Assembly: GCF_000264995.1 (NCBI RefSeq) | Contig: NW_006767436.1 | Coordinates: 2,541,519-2,605,518 of the forward strand | Reading direction: 5' to 3' | From: Punctularia strigosozonata HHB-11173 SS5 | Taxonomy: Eukaryota > Basidiomycota > Agaricomycetes > Corticiales > Punctulariaceae | Length of the DNA stretch: 64,000 nt | Shown: in pieces, positions 21,520 to 32,741 of the stretch | Layout of the letters: each line of letters begins with the position of its first letter | How positions within the stretch are numbered: position 1 is the stretch's first letter | Notes under the pieces: generated by a model | Database searches by the model: none | Told to the model about the DNA's origin: nothing | What the model saw: only the letters and a program-made list of their open reading frames with translations | Translations under genes and position numbers: made by a program

Positions 21520-24500
21520 TCAGCGAGAGGCAGCCCGTTGAGTCGCTTCGCGGGAAGGGTGAGTCCGAGTGGTATGCACCGTCTCGTCAAACGTCACTCT
21601 GCTCCCCATCGCGTCTCGCCACGTTTCACTTTGCTCGCCTAGGTAGCCTTCGCGTCCGTTCGTGACTTCCTGGTGCGGCTCCGCAGGCAGCCGCGGTATT
21701 TCGAAGGAGCCGCCGTCATCGGATACTCTGAGGGGCTCAGCCCCTACTAGTCTGGATAGAAGATCCTGTAGCATCGCTGGTTTTGCGTGAGGTTCGCGGT
21801 CATCTCTCTGCAGAAGAACCTCTTCCGAGAGCGGATGGTCCACAGATGCTCGCAAATTGTCGTGAGAGATATCCGGCGACGGTTCGAGATGTACCCCGGA
21901 GTCTTCGACCGTCATTGACGGCGCCTCATAGCCGTTGCACTGCTGTCCATTTGAACGAGGCATTTCCGTGATGGGCGCGGCCTGGGGTATGACAGGTTCC
22001 GGGAATTCCATGTAGCTGGGGTACTCTCCCGGCCATCGGGGACCGACGACGCTGCGGGGGTGATACGCCGGGGGTGCCAAACCGACGTCCCCGCCTCCGA
22101 TGCCGAACTGCATCCCCGCGTGAACGAGATGAGGAATTGAAGCGAAGCGCGAAGGTAATGGACGAGGCCCTCTGAAACCGACGACGGGTCGTTGACGAGG
22201 GGGCGGGACAGGCAGCGGAGGAAGCATCCTGAACCCGCCAACGAAAGCATGAGACCGCGATTCTACGATCGGGGTCGCTGGTTCGATATCTTCGGCGGAC
22301 GAATAGCTGATCGGGGTATTGGGCCGTGAACGCTTTGAGAGCGGTATGTAGTCGAAGAAGGAATACAGCGCCTCCATGTCTCGTATGGCCCACCGCTCGT
22401 CGAACGTGCAGTACAAGTGCCGGAAGTGATCCAGCATGTCTTTATCGCCGAATCCGAGCTCTTGTGCGGTCAAGATCTGGTGTACGAGCGCTCGAGGAGC
22501 CAGTTCGCGGTGATGACCGGCAAATCGGATGAGCTTGATCCACGGCACGCTGAGACGGTGAGCACCGATGTCGGGATCGCTATCCCGCAATCGGACCTCC
22601 TCCGATATCGCGTGCGTCACCATTGCCAGAAAGGAGGTCGTGGCAGACTGGATCCGAGACGTGCTGCCTGACGTGTTGTGTGCCCGCAAGTTGGTGACGA
22701 CCGCTATCACTGCCCAAAACACGTCTCGGGCTCGCTGGGAAGTCCCCAGCGTTTCCGTTTCGCCGAATGGCGAGCTCGCCCGCAGGCATTCCACGAATTC
22801 TGTCGGGGTACAATCTGTCGGTTTTCATGAGTTCGAATTCGCCGCGTGAATCAGACGGAGTGCTTACCGTTCCAGTCCGCTTCGTCTATGCTGAGCAGAA
22901 GGGAGATGATCACCGCAGTTCCGTCCATTGAGTCGGGCCAGCGGAGTCGAGAACTATCGAGCAGCGTCTTCAAAAGCAGACTGCAGAAAGGCGCTTGCAG
23001 TTCGGGTCGCAATCCACTCAGGATACGAAGCATACAGAGCGTGCTGACATGCATATGTTCCACATTGTTTACGGTGAAAGGAGCAGTGGCACTTGGGAAG
23101 GGAACCTCGGATTCCTTCAGAATACGCTGAACCCCCGAGGCTAAGAGCTCGAACATGATATGCAGTTGCGTCGCGTTGAGACCCGAAAGCGGGAGTCGGA
23201 CGTTTCGCCAGGAGAAGCTGAGCCAATCCAATCCGCCGTCTTCGGTCGTGTCATATGCGCACGCAACTTCAATGGCGTCTAAAGCTGGAACTGAGCCCTT
23301 GTGAGCGATGCCGATGACCTCGCATATTGCGAGCCAGTAGGCATGGAGCCGTTTATGTGCATTATCTGGCCATGAGTAGAGCGCTTCATCGTCCTCCGCT
23401 GACTCCCCTTCGGCGCGAGTGCGCAACCGCGGTCCTGGCAAGCTAATAATCAGGCTTGTGATAATATCGGCGCTCAGCTCCTCGTGAGCTGCAGTCCACA
23501 ACAGAGATCTGCACTTCCACGTTACTGCGTGCACGGGATCGGCGCCCACCGAAGGGAGCCATAGGTCTCGTTGAGTCCAACTTCCATTGTCGTATAGATC
23601 GGGATGCTTTCTGGACCATTGATGAAGTATCTTCATAAATCTAAGCCGCCAACCATTCTGAATTCTAGAGGTAGATACCAAGGCCTGAAACCGTTGACCC
23701 AGTGAATATCTTGCACTATATAGCGGCCGGACGCTTGCAAGCAAAGCCCAGCCCAGTGGTGTTTTGTAGGGACACGCTTCCATCACGAGCGGCATGAGGA
23801 TCGTAAGCATAGCAGACGTGATAGAGAAGCCAACAGCGATGCCGGCAGCGATTGCCACAGCGTGGTTGATAGGCCATAGCAAGGCTACCAGACCGCCAAA
23901 GAAGAAAATGACCGAAATTTGTAGAAGAGTGGGTAGGAACGTTACGATGGTCGGCACCTTCCAGCGGATCATAGCTTGATATCTATATTGTCGAAGGTGG
24001 ACGGCGTGTTCGACCGGCGCGATGGTAGTCCATAACGAGTATTCCCGTAACCATTGTTTGACGATGATGCCCAGCAGCGCTGAACACAAGGCTGCGATGA
24101 GACTGAGAAACCATAGACAATTGATCACGACGACGGATGGGTCTGGAGCGAAGTGGTTTATAGTAGCCGTAGCGTTTGTTGGCAGCGCAACCTGGCCTTC
24201 AGACACGTTGTGAAGTTGCTGAGAGATATCGAGTAGAATCTGAACCGTGACTTGCCCCGTGTCAATCTGGAGCTGGGAATATGTCTCAACCAGAAACGCT
24301 GTCAGCACAGCTGAGAACAGTCCAGCCTAGGATGGCACATTGGTTAGTACAAATGAGCAAGAAATAAATGGCATAGACTTACAAATATCAGCAAGCTGTC
24401 GATATCACCCGTATGCCCTTCAATCATAGCCTTATCATGCTCCTTCATACGACCATGAATATAATTCCAGGCGGGCCCCCCCGTTTCCTGAACTCCTGTC

Positions 24501-24784
24501 TGCTATCATGTTTCAATTCCGTTAACCGTCAACTTCGAGCGCGCAGATACATACAGGTTCGGGGTCCAAAACCATCTTCTCGTTTATCGCGTTCTCATGC
24601 ATAGTATGACGCGCATCGGTTCGAACTGGCACGAAACGACCAGAAACTCCTCTCTGGTGAAATATGATGCAGGACACAAGCATATCAGTATGAATGCTAC
24701 AGTTCGCGTATATGACGCCGCTGAACTGACCTCTCGACCTTCCTCCAGTTCTTCGAGTTCAACCGACTCTCGGCGGCTCGTCAT
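21520..24784 (-). CDS. DUF6535 integral membrane protein
   Basis: Five exons (24784-24731, 24653-24555, 24499-24383, 24326-22868, 22814-21520) give 1007 aa. A charged N-terminus leads to a Trp-containing block ending GDIDSLLIF. The DUF6535 core follows, with AGLFSAVLTAFLVETYSQLQ, a helix pair around VINCLWFLSLIAALCSALLG with VKQWLREYSLW, and further helices VPTIVTFLPTLLQISVIFFF and IAVGFSITSAMLTILMPLV. A long soluble C-terminal half follows. DUF6535 proteins are expanded in Agaricomycetes and have no known function. The exon junctions preserve the family blocks exactly (SLLIF|AGLFSAV; DWN|DCTPTEF), which supports the model. Divergent from the phosphatase gene, with DENR on the other side. Confidence 0.9.
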
Positions 24785-25264
24785 GGATGTGATGTGGGAG
24801 ATTAGACGCGTACGCTTGTAATCAGCGCCGTAGTGGGTCTAGAGGTTCTATCATGGAGGCCCAGAAAGCTATACAGAACTGTTGGCGGATTGGGCGGCGA
24901 GCGCTAAAAGAGCTGGAGTCATTTTCAGCGCTTCAGCGCTTATCGCTGAAGAAAGCCAGGGCAGGTGTCCTCTCGAGGAGTATGTACAGAACATTGAATT
25001 GTCGGACACTGATCGATGTGGTTCCAGCTGTTTTCGTTGCGATGCGAGTCCAGAGCTTTCAAATTTCAAGCTTCACCGTTTCAGTGAACCGTTCACCGTC
25101 GGCGGAGACTTGGCCATTGAACCGATCACGTGAATAGTCGTTCAATATTCCGAGCCTGGAGTCAATCGCAGTTGCATCGTGAATTGCTCCGTTTCACCAA
25201 CTGCAAAACATCGTAACCGTATTCTCCTGACGACATCTCGGACAACCGTGCCAAACGAAGAGTC
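24785..25264. other. Divergent promoter region
   Basis: 480 bp between the divergent DUF6535 and phosphatase genes. It contains an imperfect inverted stretch near 24925-24945 (agcgcttcagcgct) but no coding signal. The rest looks like unique promoter sequence. Confidence 0.4.
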
Positions 25265-26546
25265 ATGACCAGCGACCTCGATAGGTGCCGTACAGCGACA
25301 ATTGGCTTGGCTCGCCCTCACCAAGAGTCAGTCAGATAGAGCAGCTTAAGAGATGCGAAATCATCTCAGAGGAGCAAGTCAAACGCCTCTGCATCAAAGC
25401 CCGAGAGATATTGATAGAGGAAGCGAATGTGCAGCAACTAGACTCACCCGTTACGGTGCGCACTCTCGTCATGCGATGCATCATGCATATATGCTACTTC
25501 GTTGCTCATGACATACGACACGATAGATCTGCGGGGACATACACGGACAGTTCTTTGACCTACTCCAATTATTCTCTACTGGTGGCTCAGCGCCTGATAC
25601 TTCGTACCTTTTCCTCGGCGACTTTGTCGATCGCGGTTTCTACTCCGTCGAGACATTCCTCCTACTCCTCGCCCTCAAAGTACGATACCCGGATCGCGTC
25701 CACCTTATCCGGGGCAACCACGAGTCACGGCAGATCACGCAAGTCTACGGATTCTATGACGAATGCCAACGGAAGTACGGCTCGGGAAGCGGTGTGTGGA
25801 GATGGTGTTGCGAAGTCTTCGACTATCTGGCACTGGGGGCAATCGTCGACGGACGGGTGTTCTGTATCCATGGAGGACTGAGTCCGAACTTGCAGGCTAT
25901 CGATCAGGTAAGCATGTGTCATCGGCCCTGCGAGATGTATCTCTGAACACAGCACGGTAGATCCGAGCAATAGACCGCAAACAGGAAGTACCGCATGATG
26001 GTCCCATGTGTGATTTACTGTGGTCAGATCCAGATGGTGTGTACATTTTTCAGCGTTCAGCATTCCGTCTTGCGATCGATGCCTTTGGGTCCCGTGGTTT
26101 TAACGGCGCCCACAGATATCTCTGGCTGGGGCCTATCCCCGCGAGGCGCAGGTTTTCTCTTCGGCGCCGATATCACCAAAACCTTTGCTCATAATAACCG
26201 GTAGGTTACGCCGGAATGCTATGCAACCGTATCGGCTAAGATGGCTGTATCACAGGATCGACCTCATCGCTCGTGCCCACCAACTCGCGATGGAAGGGTA
26301 CAAGATGATGTTTGACCGAACCATCGTGACCGTCTGGAGTGCTCCCAACTATTGCTATCGTTGCGGCAACGTAGCGTCCATCCTTGAACTGGACGAGAAC
26401 CTAGGACAGGAATACAAGGTCTTCTCGCATGCGCCTTCGGTACGCGATTGTGTCATTTGCATCAGACCTGCATAGCCTGACGACGAAATACACAGGACGT
26501 TCGATCGGTGCCGGCTAAACGCCCCCTTGCTGACTATTTCTTGTGA
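25265..26546 (+). CDS. PPP-family phosphatase catalytic subunit, PP4 type
   Basis: Seven exons (25265-25284, 25332-25455, 25527-25907, 25961-26036, 26116-26200, 26256-26439, 26496-26546) encode 306 aa, the exact size range of PP4/PP2A catalytic subunits. All metal-site motifs are present: [37 protein letters not shown], and later RAHQLAMEG with [12 protein letters not shown]. It ends RPLADYFL, the methylatable C-terminus. The [16 protein letters not shown] block and [15 protein letters not shown] favour PP4 (yeast Pph3) over PP2A proper, although PP6-like assignment is not excluded. PP4 acts in DNA-damage recovery and nutrient signalling with regulatory subunits. The first exon is only 20 nt, so the start ATG lies in a separate tiny exon (MTSDLD). 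Confidence 0.93.
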
Positions 26547-27092
26547 CCAGGATCGGGTCAGGAAACTGATATTAGCGTGTCATTTGTATGTACGAGTAGG
26601 CAGACTGGTGCGAATGGTGGGTCATCCGACTTCTGTTGAAACAGCATCTGCCTGGGAATAGAAACTTCCAAACGCTTGTATACGCCCATTACCACGGGTA
26701 GATGTGTGATATATCGCCTTGCCGAGACGACTCATTGCGACTCAGCCATCGGATCAATCCCCGGATACCTGCACAGCTTCGCGAAATACGCCATGTCTGA
26801 GTCGTGATGGCAGTACCTGGCGCATAGCTTCCGTTCGGGGTTAGCTTCCGCAAAGTCGTCTACCGTCCTAGAAGCTGTCCGTACCATCCGGAGTTACGGG
26901 GCCTTACATGGCTTATAACACCGGGCGAAAAGACTTATAAGTGGCATCCAGGTCTTCCTATTCCCCAGATCCATCGCGCTCGACCCGGAGCGTATCTTAC
27001 CACACTACCTGAGGACGTTTCTCTGCCAAAAAGTGAGATCCATAGATCCTTGTGCGTTCGGCTGTGACTTACGCCACCATCCCAGACACGAG
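26547..27092. other. Intergenic with TATA-like elements
   Basis: 546 bp upstream of the four-helix membrane protein gene. The sequence cttataa occurs at about 26912-26918 and again at 26934-26940, roughly 150-180 bp before the ATG, and either could act as a TATA element. No other feature was seen. Confidence 0.4.
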
Positions 27093-27458
27093 ATGGTCTT
27101 CGACGCGTCGATTAACCTCCCCTACTACGTGCTATTCCACGCCATTGGATTATGCGGGATAGGATTGTACCATGTGTACATCGGAACACCTCGAGACGCG
27201 TACGCTATTCGCGGCATCACCACCTTCGCGCTCGCCGTCGCGTATCTCGTCACGGCCTACATGCCCATCGAGGAGAACCAATTTCTCCACGCCAGCGCAC
27301 CGGTGCGCATGCTCATCGGCGTCGTCGCCGCGACCGCCGCATTGACGGGAAGGGGGGACAAGAAGCTGCTATGGGGCACGGCGCTATGGGATGGCGTCGG
27401 TGGTCTCATCCTCGGATGGCAGTTGGGCCGGTACGATGGCCGGGTTGGAAGCTATTGA
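27093..27458 (+). CDS. Small four-helix membrane protein
   Basis: A single exon of 121 codons. Four hydrophobic helices are evident: YYVLFHAIGLCGIGLYHVYI, GITTFALAVAYLVTAYM, VRMLIGVVAATAALTG and LWGTALWDGVGGLILGWQL. The helices are joined by short polar loops, and the protein ends with a basic tail. No signal peptide or catalytic motif is visible and I do not know the family; similar small four-helix proteins occur in fungi without assigned roles. The Met chosen is the one directly before the first helix; an in-frame ATG 60 nt upstream would add a Cys/His-containing lead with no obvious purpose. The gene is convergent with the aspartic protease. Confidence 0.75.
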   Translation: MVFDASINLPYYVLFHAIGLCGIGLYHVYIGTPRDAYAIRGITTFALAVAYLVTAYMPIEENQFLHASAPVRMLIGVVAATAALTGRGDKKLLWGTALWDGVGGLILGWQLGRYDGRVGSY

Positions 27459-27701
27459 CAGTCGACGAAGTACGGCGGCGCCGACGAATTTCAGTCTATA
27501 ATCCACCAACCTAATCGCCTATAATATTCGCAAATCTTGTAATCGCGCTCTGTTGTTGTCGCTTTCGCATATCACGTCTGTGTTTGTTCGTCCATCGTTC
27601 CGTCTTTACTATCGTGAGATGTCGGTAATGTACATGACTCTACAGCGTGCGTGAAGTCCGTGTGAGGTATCTTGAAGATCATGAGGTATACTGGAGATCG
27701 T

Positions 27702-29131
27702 CTAAGAGAGCTCAGCGAAGCCGACCGCATCCTTAGAGAAGGAGAACGCAGTGTAGACGTTCTTCATGAAGCTGTCACCGAGGAGCCAGACGTCGTCGCC
27801 GAGGCCGAGGTCCTGCGCAGCGAGAGCACTGACACACTCGCCGGAGCCGCTCTCGGTCTCGCCGAGGGAAAGGCTGTGAGAGAAGTGGTGCGTCAGTTCT
27901 CGGACGACAAATAGGGGATAATGGAGCGACATACTTGTCAGAAGAGATCTCCCAGTCCTTGCCACCCCAGTTGAAGGAGATCTTCGGGGGAGAGTCGCAC
28001 GGGTAGCTGTAGTAGCCGTTGGTGGAGTCGTAGAGCTTCGAGCCGGAAACGGCAGCGAAGACCTTCTTCACCGAGGCCGGGGGACCGTACATGATACTGC
28101 ATAGAGGCGTCAGCACCAATGCGAGATAAGAAGGATACAGCGGGAACTCACGTAGTTCCGGAGTCGATGATGGTATCAAAGCCGGACACAACCGTCTTGG
28201 AGCCGACTTTGGCCTTGGCGCCGGTCGCCTGCCAGAAGCCGGAGGAGGTGTCGACGTCGTGGTACTCAATCGAGCCCGAGTACTTCGAGCTGTCGGTGCC
28301 ACCGAGGTATAATTCGGATCCAGAGGACGCGAGCTTGAAGCCGAACTCGTTCTTGGACGCCGTGCCCTGGCTGACCGCCTTGTTGAAGAACGGCGTCTTG
28401 CCAAGGTTTGAGATGCTGGGGTATGCGAGGCCTAGGAGGCCGTCGATGGGGTCGTCCTTGAAGCTGCTGGAGAGCGTGGTCACGGGCGAGAAGTACTGGC
28501 CGGTGACCTTGATGCCGGCGACGGTCACGGTGTCGGAGTACTTGGGGCCAGAGACCGTGGAGCCGTCAGCATATTCAATCTCGAAGGTGCCGCTCTTCTT
28601 GGAGCCCGTGGAGGACTTGGACGCGGTGTACTTCTTCTTGGAGGAGCAGGCCGAGCTCGAGCATGAAGACGAAGGGACCCACAGGTCAGATGACCCGGCT
28701 ACCGGAGGGAGGTCGTGAGCTGAAGTCCGCGCGCGAGAATGCAGATACGTACTGTCGAAGTCGATGAGGAACGACTGCGCGGGCGTGCCGATGGAGATCG
28801 TGCCGGCCCACTCCGTGTCGTCGTCCTCGTCGGTCAACTTCTCCTTCTGCCGCTTCTCGAGGACGGAAGCGGGGACCTTGGCGAGAGGCTTGATCTCGGC
28901 TCCCTGGCGCAGGCTGCCGCCATTACGCTGGAGGTTGATCAAGTTCTGGCGGTACTTGTTCTGCACCTTCACGGTGGACGCGATGGCCTTGGAGTGATCG
29001 AAGGTGCCATCGGACTTGGTGAGGGAGCCACGCTTCTGCAGCGGGAGGGCGATGCCGGTGTCGCGCTCGACGGGCGAGGCAGACGCGATGAGGGCAAGGG
29101 TGACAGCGATGAGGGACGCTTTGCAGAACAT
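27702..29131 (-). CDS. Secreted A1-family aspartic protease
   Basis: Four exons (29131-28753, 28698-28152, 28096-27935, 27873-27702) give 419 aa. A signal peptide (KASLIAVTLALIASASP) is followed by a propeptide with dibasic sites (LQKRG, LEKRQ) where a Kex2 protease could cut. The mature enzyme has both catalytic motifs, FDTGSSDLWVPSSS and IDSGTT, plus YADGSTVSG for the flap and GLLGLAYPSIS. This is a pepsin-like endopeptidase acting in acidic medium, probably secreted for nutrient acquisition. The first intron splits the catalytic DTG codon (FDT), so correct splicing is needed for activity. A TATA-like element lies about 100 bp upstream. A decayed relative is at 62606-63321. Confidence 0.95.
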
Positions 29132-29996
29132 GGTTGTCGACGCCGAGGGTGTAGATCTGGATGAACACAGATGCTAGTTGAGCAGGAGAAGGACCTGGAC
29201 TGAGGATTCGGGGGGTTTGCACGCACATTATATACCATTTCGCGTCCTTCGTCGCGTAGGATGCTGACCACGAGCACGTATGGCGATTGTTGGACGAAGG
29301 CGATGCAGCTCATGACGATCACTGTGCGCCTTGGTTCCCAACCTGTCCGGACGCCAGGAAGCGGAGGTGTGATCTCGGTCGATGCTTGTTCCATGTGTAC
29401 TCTAGCTAAAAATACACGGGGCCCGATGGTGGTGCTCGCGGTCGCTAGTTAGCTGACGGCGCGTTGGACATGATAGTAACTACTGTGTCGGCGGGGATCA
29501 TGCCGTGCCGTGGGGTGGTGATCCTGATGGCGGAGTGCAGGCGCCTTGTCGACCCAGATGGAGGACTCCTCAGTCCTTCGGTCCAGTTGTTAGAGCCGCT
29601 GATCGTGAACGGTTCTTCGCAGACACAACCCTCCAAAGGAGATCGCCGACATATGCATGCAGCCAGCCAGAAGTGCCGTCGGAGCCGGCGTGCAGGTGAT
29701 TTCTTCGAGCGGCAGTTATGTCGCTAGCCATTGAAGCTTGAAGTCGCATGGCACGTCCATGTGTTGTCCCATGTGCATTCAATCGGGTCGCACAGTCCGA
29801 ACGCAGAGCTCGGTCAAGCGCCATGTGTACGGGTGGGCGGAGGAGACGTGGGAACGACATCGTGCCACAACGCTCGATCCGGGTACTTATACATGGATCT
29901 GAAAGGATGCGTTTCATTCATTCGAGTCACAGTAGTCATACAGGTCCACGAAAATATACTACGGCCCGCGCGCTGAGAAGAAGTCAAGGCACTGAA
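29132..29996. other. Intergenic between protease and LPMO genes
   Basis: 865 bp on the 5' side of the protease gene and 3' side of the AA9 gene. It contains the protease core promoter (see the TATA entry). Short open frames on both strands lack family character. No repeat or RNA was recognised. Confidence 0.45.
29228..29234 (-). promoter_or_regulatory. TATA box of the aspartic protease gene
   Basis: Read on the minus strand the sequence is tatataa, an exact TATA match, about 100 bp upstream of the protease ATG at 29131. The spacing leaves a 5' leader of about 60-70 nt, which is plausible for a fungal secreted-enzyme gene. Confidence 0.6.
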
Positions 29997-31714
29997 CTAG
30001 ACGCCGTTCGTCGGCACTGCCATGGCAGCGGACGGCGAGACTGTCGTGAATTCCCTCTCGAACGAGGTGCGCGTGGCATCGAAAGCTGTCGGAGCTGGCG
30101 TCTTGTATGCACTTGACCATGCAGGTACGTACGTCTGCGTGACAGTTTCCGTGCCAGTGACGACGGTGACGGATGTTTGTAAAGTTGCTGATGAAATACG
30201 GTGAACGCTCGATATCTGTATCCAATCGATAGTACTGACCTGTCTGGAACCCGCTCCCGATCCACGTCGACCAGTTGGGGGCGGTGGTGTACCCTGGTGA
30301 GATATCAGCGGTCAAAGACAAATATATATACTCGGGGCATCGCTAACCAGAGGGTGAGCCGTAGACAGGAGGCGTTGGCGATGGCGCAGCTCCGCTCCAC
30401 ACTATAACGAAGCTCGGTTGCAGCCGAACAAGTTCCTAGTCGAAGCGGAACGTACCTGTTGGTCCGGGGACGGTATATGGAGGCAGGGGCGTGTTATAGA
30501 TCTGGCTCGGCTATTAATGATTCCGCAACATTCGAAGACAACGGGGAGTCACGTTGTATAGAATTCCGGGGTCGTTGTAGCTACGAATGCGATAGTTCAA
30601 CGCCGGCACCGTCGAGTACACGTAGAGAAGCTCTTACCCGTATGCACCTGGGAAGCCGACACCGACTGGGAGGGTGGTTGTTCCGGATCCGAGTACCTCG
30701 AGCTGAACGCAGCTATCGAAGAGAAGAGGGTATAGAATCAGAATTGATCATGAATATTACATACAATCGCTTACCCGACGTAGACCTGGGCGCCAAAGTT
30801 CTTGTTCGTGAGACGCGAGATCTCAGCCTGATGCAAAGCGCTTCACAAAATAAGTGGTCGTCAGCCGTCGTGCGGCTACAATATAGATATATACCTCTCA
30901 CATGAGATCAGAGCGGAGGAGGTAGAAACCAGGAGCGATACCAGAGGGTATCTGCAAGTCTTGCTTGCCTTGCCGCATGTTCAGCTTCTGACCAGTATAC
31001 CAGGTGCCATCAGCAGAGAGGCCTTCTTCTTGGATCTTGACCTGCGGAATGCGGCTGTCAGCACTCGGCAAATAGGCGTCATAGAATGAATTGTACATAC
31101 CCAGCTGTTGTTGGTTGGCGGGTCGGGTGACAGATATATACTCGACGGCCCGAGGTGGGACGTGGCGATGATATCGTCAGAGGTGTTGCGCCAGTTGTGG
31201 TGCCATTCAAGACTACGCTAGATTGTGAGCATGACGGTCCGCGCGCATGTATACGGTACGTACGTGACAATATCCCCGGGGTGTACTGGAACTGTGTGTG
31301 GGTTCTGGACGTCGCCCAAGACATTGCAGCGCAGATCTACATAACGCGCTTCAGCGGCGCGGAAAATTATGACCAATAACAGAGCAATACCGATTGAGGT
31401 CAGATCTTGTACGGGAGAGTTATTGTACCTGGGATGTGGGCATGCTTAGCATACCAATACGGTCATTCAAGAATGTCAATCACCCGGCGCTTTGCCCCTT
31501 CGCAGGGTTCGCTGGTAGAGGGGGGTCATTGTACGCTGGAAGCCTGATTCCGACGCCGCTCGACTGATCCACTCCGTTAACCCACTATGTTCTTATTCAA
31601 ATACCGGCCACGCAGACTATGTAACGATACACTCACAACGCTCCAGATAGTGGTATGAGCGCACGCGACTGCTGCAAGAGCAAGCGCGTGAATCGACGAC
31701 GTAAAGAGTCTCAT
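29997..31714 (-). CDS. AA9 lytic polysaccharide monooxygenase
   Basis: Thirteen exons (31714-31637, 31584-31484, 31428-31391, 31336-31264, 31212-31101, 31041-30902, 30840-30775, 30712-30638, 30580-30553, 30501-30456, 30401-30348, 30293-30240, 30187-29997) give 351 aa. A 19-residue signal peptide ends at ALAAVACA|HTTIW, so the mature protein begins with His, the first copper ligand. Further family blocks are VWVNGVDQSSG, LRCNVLGD, VHPGDIVTLEWHHNW (second copper-site His), APGFYLLRSDLIALHQAE, AQVYVGCVQLEVLG (axial Tyr) and DPGILYNIYN. The enzyme cleaves cellulose or other beta-glucans oxidatively using a reductant and H2O2 or O2. Instead of a CBM1 it has a Ser/Thr/Pro-rich tail of about 90 residues. 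The nearby alcohol oxidase could in principle supply peroxide, but that is inference. Confidence 0.94.
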
Positions 31715-32741
31715 GATGGCCAGGGAGTTGCACGCTGGAGGTTTAAAGTGCGTCCAGCCTCGCTTATGAACGTTCATTCAGAGACGAGGGAAGATGTGGA
31801 AAAGTGTTGGCGGAAAGTCGGTCCGTGATGTTTGGCATGCATCCAGCGTCAACGGTTGAATGGAAAGAATTTGGGTGGATTATGCGTGATGACACCAGCC
31901 AGATCTCCTAGTGAATGTACCATCTCCAAACGTACAAGGTGTAGCTTCCGACAAAGCGAGGATCTCCCGATTCATAGTCAGATCACCGGACTCACCAAGC
32001 TATAATCGTCAAAATGTGATGTCAGAAGCCAGCGTTGGAATTCAATGCTCAAAGGAAGCCGCTGCGGCGTATGACAGAGACCTCCGACGAAGGCGAGACA
32101 ATTCCGAAGTCGTGGAGAATGGACGACCTCAGCACGAGCAGGGGCCCGGTACGCTGGATGCATGATATTGCCTTGAGTATTCTTGCAATTTAGAGAGAGA
32201 AGCCGTATGTTGAATACGCAGATAAGGCGTACAGGGAGTGTTGTCTGCCTACGTGCTCTGTGCGATTGCAAGCCGTATACATGGTAAGTTGGATTCGTGC
32301 GAGGCGGCATGCGGACTTGCAATTGGCTAAGGTTGAGCTCGCCGGATCAGCGTCGGGCCGCCTCAGGGTGGGCCTGTGCAACATCGAGGTGCGGCATCGC
32401 GCTTCGTGTCGGCCACTGTCGGCCAGCTCTTGACGGCGATAGATTACATGCTCTTGTCAAAGTAATACGGACAACTCTAGAAACAACAATACTTCAGTGC
32501 GGATATGAGATATTCTTTCCATCGTGCTCTGCGCATGTGAATCTATCATGCGTCGTGTACGGACAGGCGATCCTGCTGGTGACGGCGCCGATGGGCCGAG
32601 TGTCTTCTAATTCCGAATGAGAGTACGTCTGATAAATCGCACTTGCCTATCTTTTGCTCAGCCGTATCGAGGAGGTGTCCGACCCTCCGTAGTACTTCAC
32701 TACAGCAACACAGGGAGAAGCTGGGTAGTGCGACTGGCAAG
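31715..32741. other. Divergent promoter region
   Basis: 1.03 kb between the divergent AA9 and transporter genes. I found no conserved coding segment. It probably holds the regulated promoter of the LPMO gene. No named regulatory site was assigned with confidence. Confidence 0.4.

Noticed and set aside
30637-31390. Several AA9 introns considered as frameshifts of a broken gene
   Set aside because: All junctions have GT-AG borders of 50-62 nt and restore AA9 blocks with correct phase, so the gene appears intact.
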